Shown: positions 5,742-5,806 of the stretch, piece after piece
Layout: each line of letters starts with the position of its first letter
Position numbering within the stretch: the first letter of the stretch is position 1
Assembly (NCBI GenBank): GCA_021153185.1
Contig: JAGKTY010000061.1
Coordinates: 1-5,806, forward strand
DNA from: Lachnospiraceae bacterium
GTDB taxonomy: Bacteria; Bacillota; Clostridia; Lachnospirales; Lachnospiraceae
Direction: 5' to 3'
DNA length: 5,806 bases
Position numbers and translations under genes: made by a program
The notes under the pieces: generated by a model
Database searches by the model: none
What the model was told of the DNA's origin: nothing
Seen by the model: the letters and a program-made list of their open reading frames with translations, nothing else

Positions 5742-5777
5742 GGTTTCTCAAAAAATCTTAAACATTTTTATTTAAGT
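5718..5777. repeat. 19-bp imperfect direct repeat, TAAACATTTT-N3-TTAAGT
   Basis: The two copies, 5718-5736 and 5759-5777, match at 16 of 19 positions, including all ten of the first block and all six of the last. They start 41 bp apart, close to four turns of the helix, so bound proteins would sit on one face. The first copy lies within the promoter. Arm-type integrase sites or repressor sites are both reasonable. The remaining bases to the right edge hold no recognisable gene. Confidence 0.6.
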
Positions 5778-5806
5778 TCTTCTTGCTATCCTCATTGACT
5801 CGTGCT

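Larger units (their letters stand above)
683..5779 (-). mobile_element. integrative and mobilizable element, borders not resolved
   Basis: The combination of Xis-like protein, tyrosine integrase, RHH accessory protein, RepA-like ATPase, MOBQ relaxase and an oriT-like site, all on one strand, is what an IME carries. No VirB4, coupling protein or other type IV secretion gene is present, so transfer would need a helper. The left limit is set provisionally at the terminator and the right limit at the last TTAAGT repeat. I searched the two flanks by eye for a shared direct repeat that could mark attL and attR and found none convincing, so the true ends may lie outside the window. A plasmid carrying the same genes cannot be excluded. 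Confidence 0.65.

Noticed and set aside
5758..5805. Possible C-terminal tail of another minus-strand gene (ARVNEDSKKNLNKNV then stop) at the right edge
   Set aside because: Only 15 codons are visible, one frame of this length is open by chance often enough, and the DNA is filled with TTAAGT repeats.
1..5806. CRISPR array, tRNA or rRNA genes, insertion sequence, type IV secretion or coupling-protein genes
   Set aside because: I saw no regularly spaced repeats, tRNA cloverleaf, transposase or VirB4/VirD4-type motifs in the window.

Overview
This window looks like most or all of a small integrative and mobilizable element (IME) from a low-to-moderate GC Firmicute. The likely host is a gut clostridium of Lachnospiraceae type. 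This rests on strong AGGAGG-like ribosome binding sites, typical Firmicute sigma-A promoter sequences, and the set of protein families present. The species cannot be read from the sequence.

Every recognised gene lies on the minus strand, so transcription runs from right to left. At the right end (about 5670-5806) is an AT-rich control region with a good promoter (TTGACT, 17 bp, TATTAT) threaded through TTAAGT-type repeats. It is followed by a 59-residue Xis-like DNA-binding protein (5472-5651), a tyrosine recombinase (4359-5450), a ribbon-helix-helix protein of MobC type (4051-4374), a RepA-like RecA-fold ATPase (2912-4054) and a small conserved acidic protein (2562-2909). These genes are closely spaced or overlap, as in one operon. 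An 83-bp array of three direct and three inverted GTGACGRT repeats lies at the start of the small protein gene and looks like iterons or an operator.

Between the small protein and the relaxase (2239-2561) lies a dense run of hairpins. At its centre, a perfect 9-bp inverted repeat is followed by TAAATTTG/CCCCCT on the plus strand. This resembles the nic region of the RSF1010 (MOBQ) family and is my predicted origin of transfer. The MobA/MobL-family relaxase (718-2238) follows, then a terminator (683-709). The left end (1-475) holds an incomplete Xre-type regulator with two membrane segments. It may be cargo or flanking host DNA.

Working model: Int and Xis insert and excise the element. The ATPase and the iteron-like sites may support replication of the excised circle. 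Relaxase and RHH protein assemble on oriT, and transfer depends on a conjugation channel from another element, since no T4SS or coupling protein is encoded here. The att sites were not identified, so the element borders remain open.
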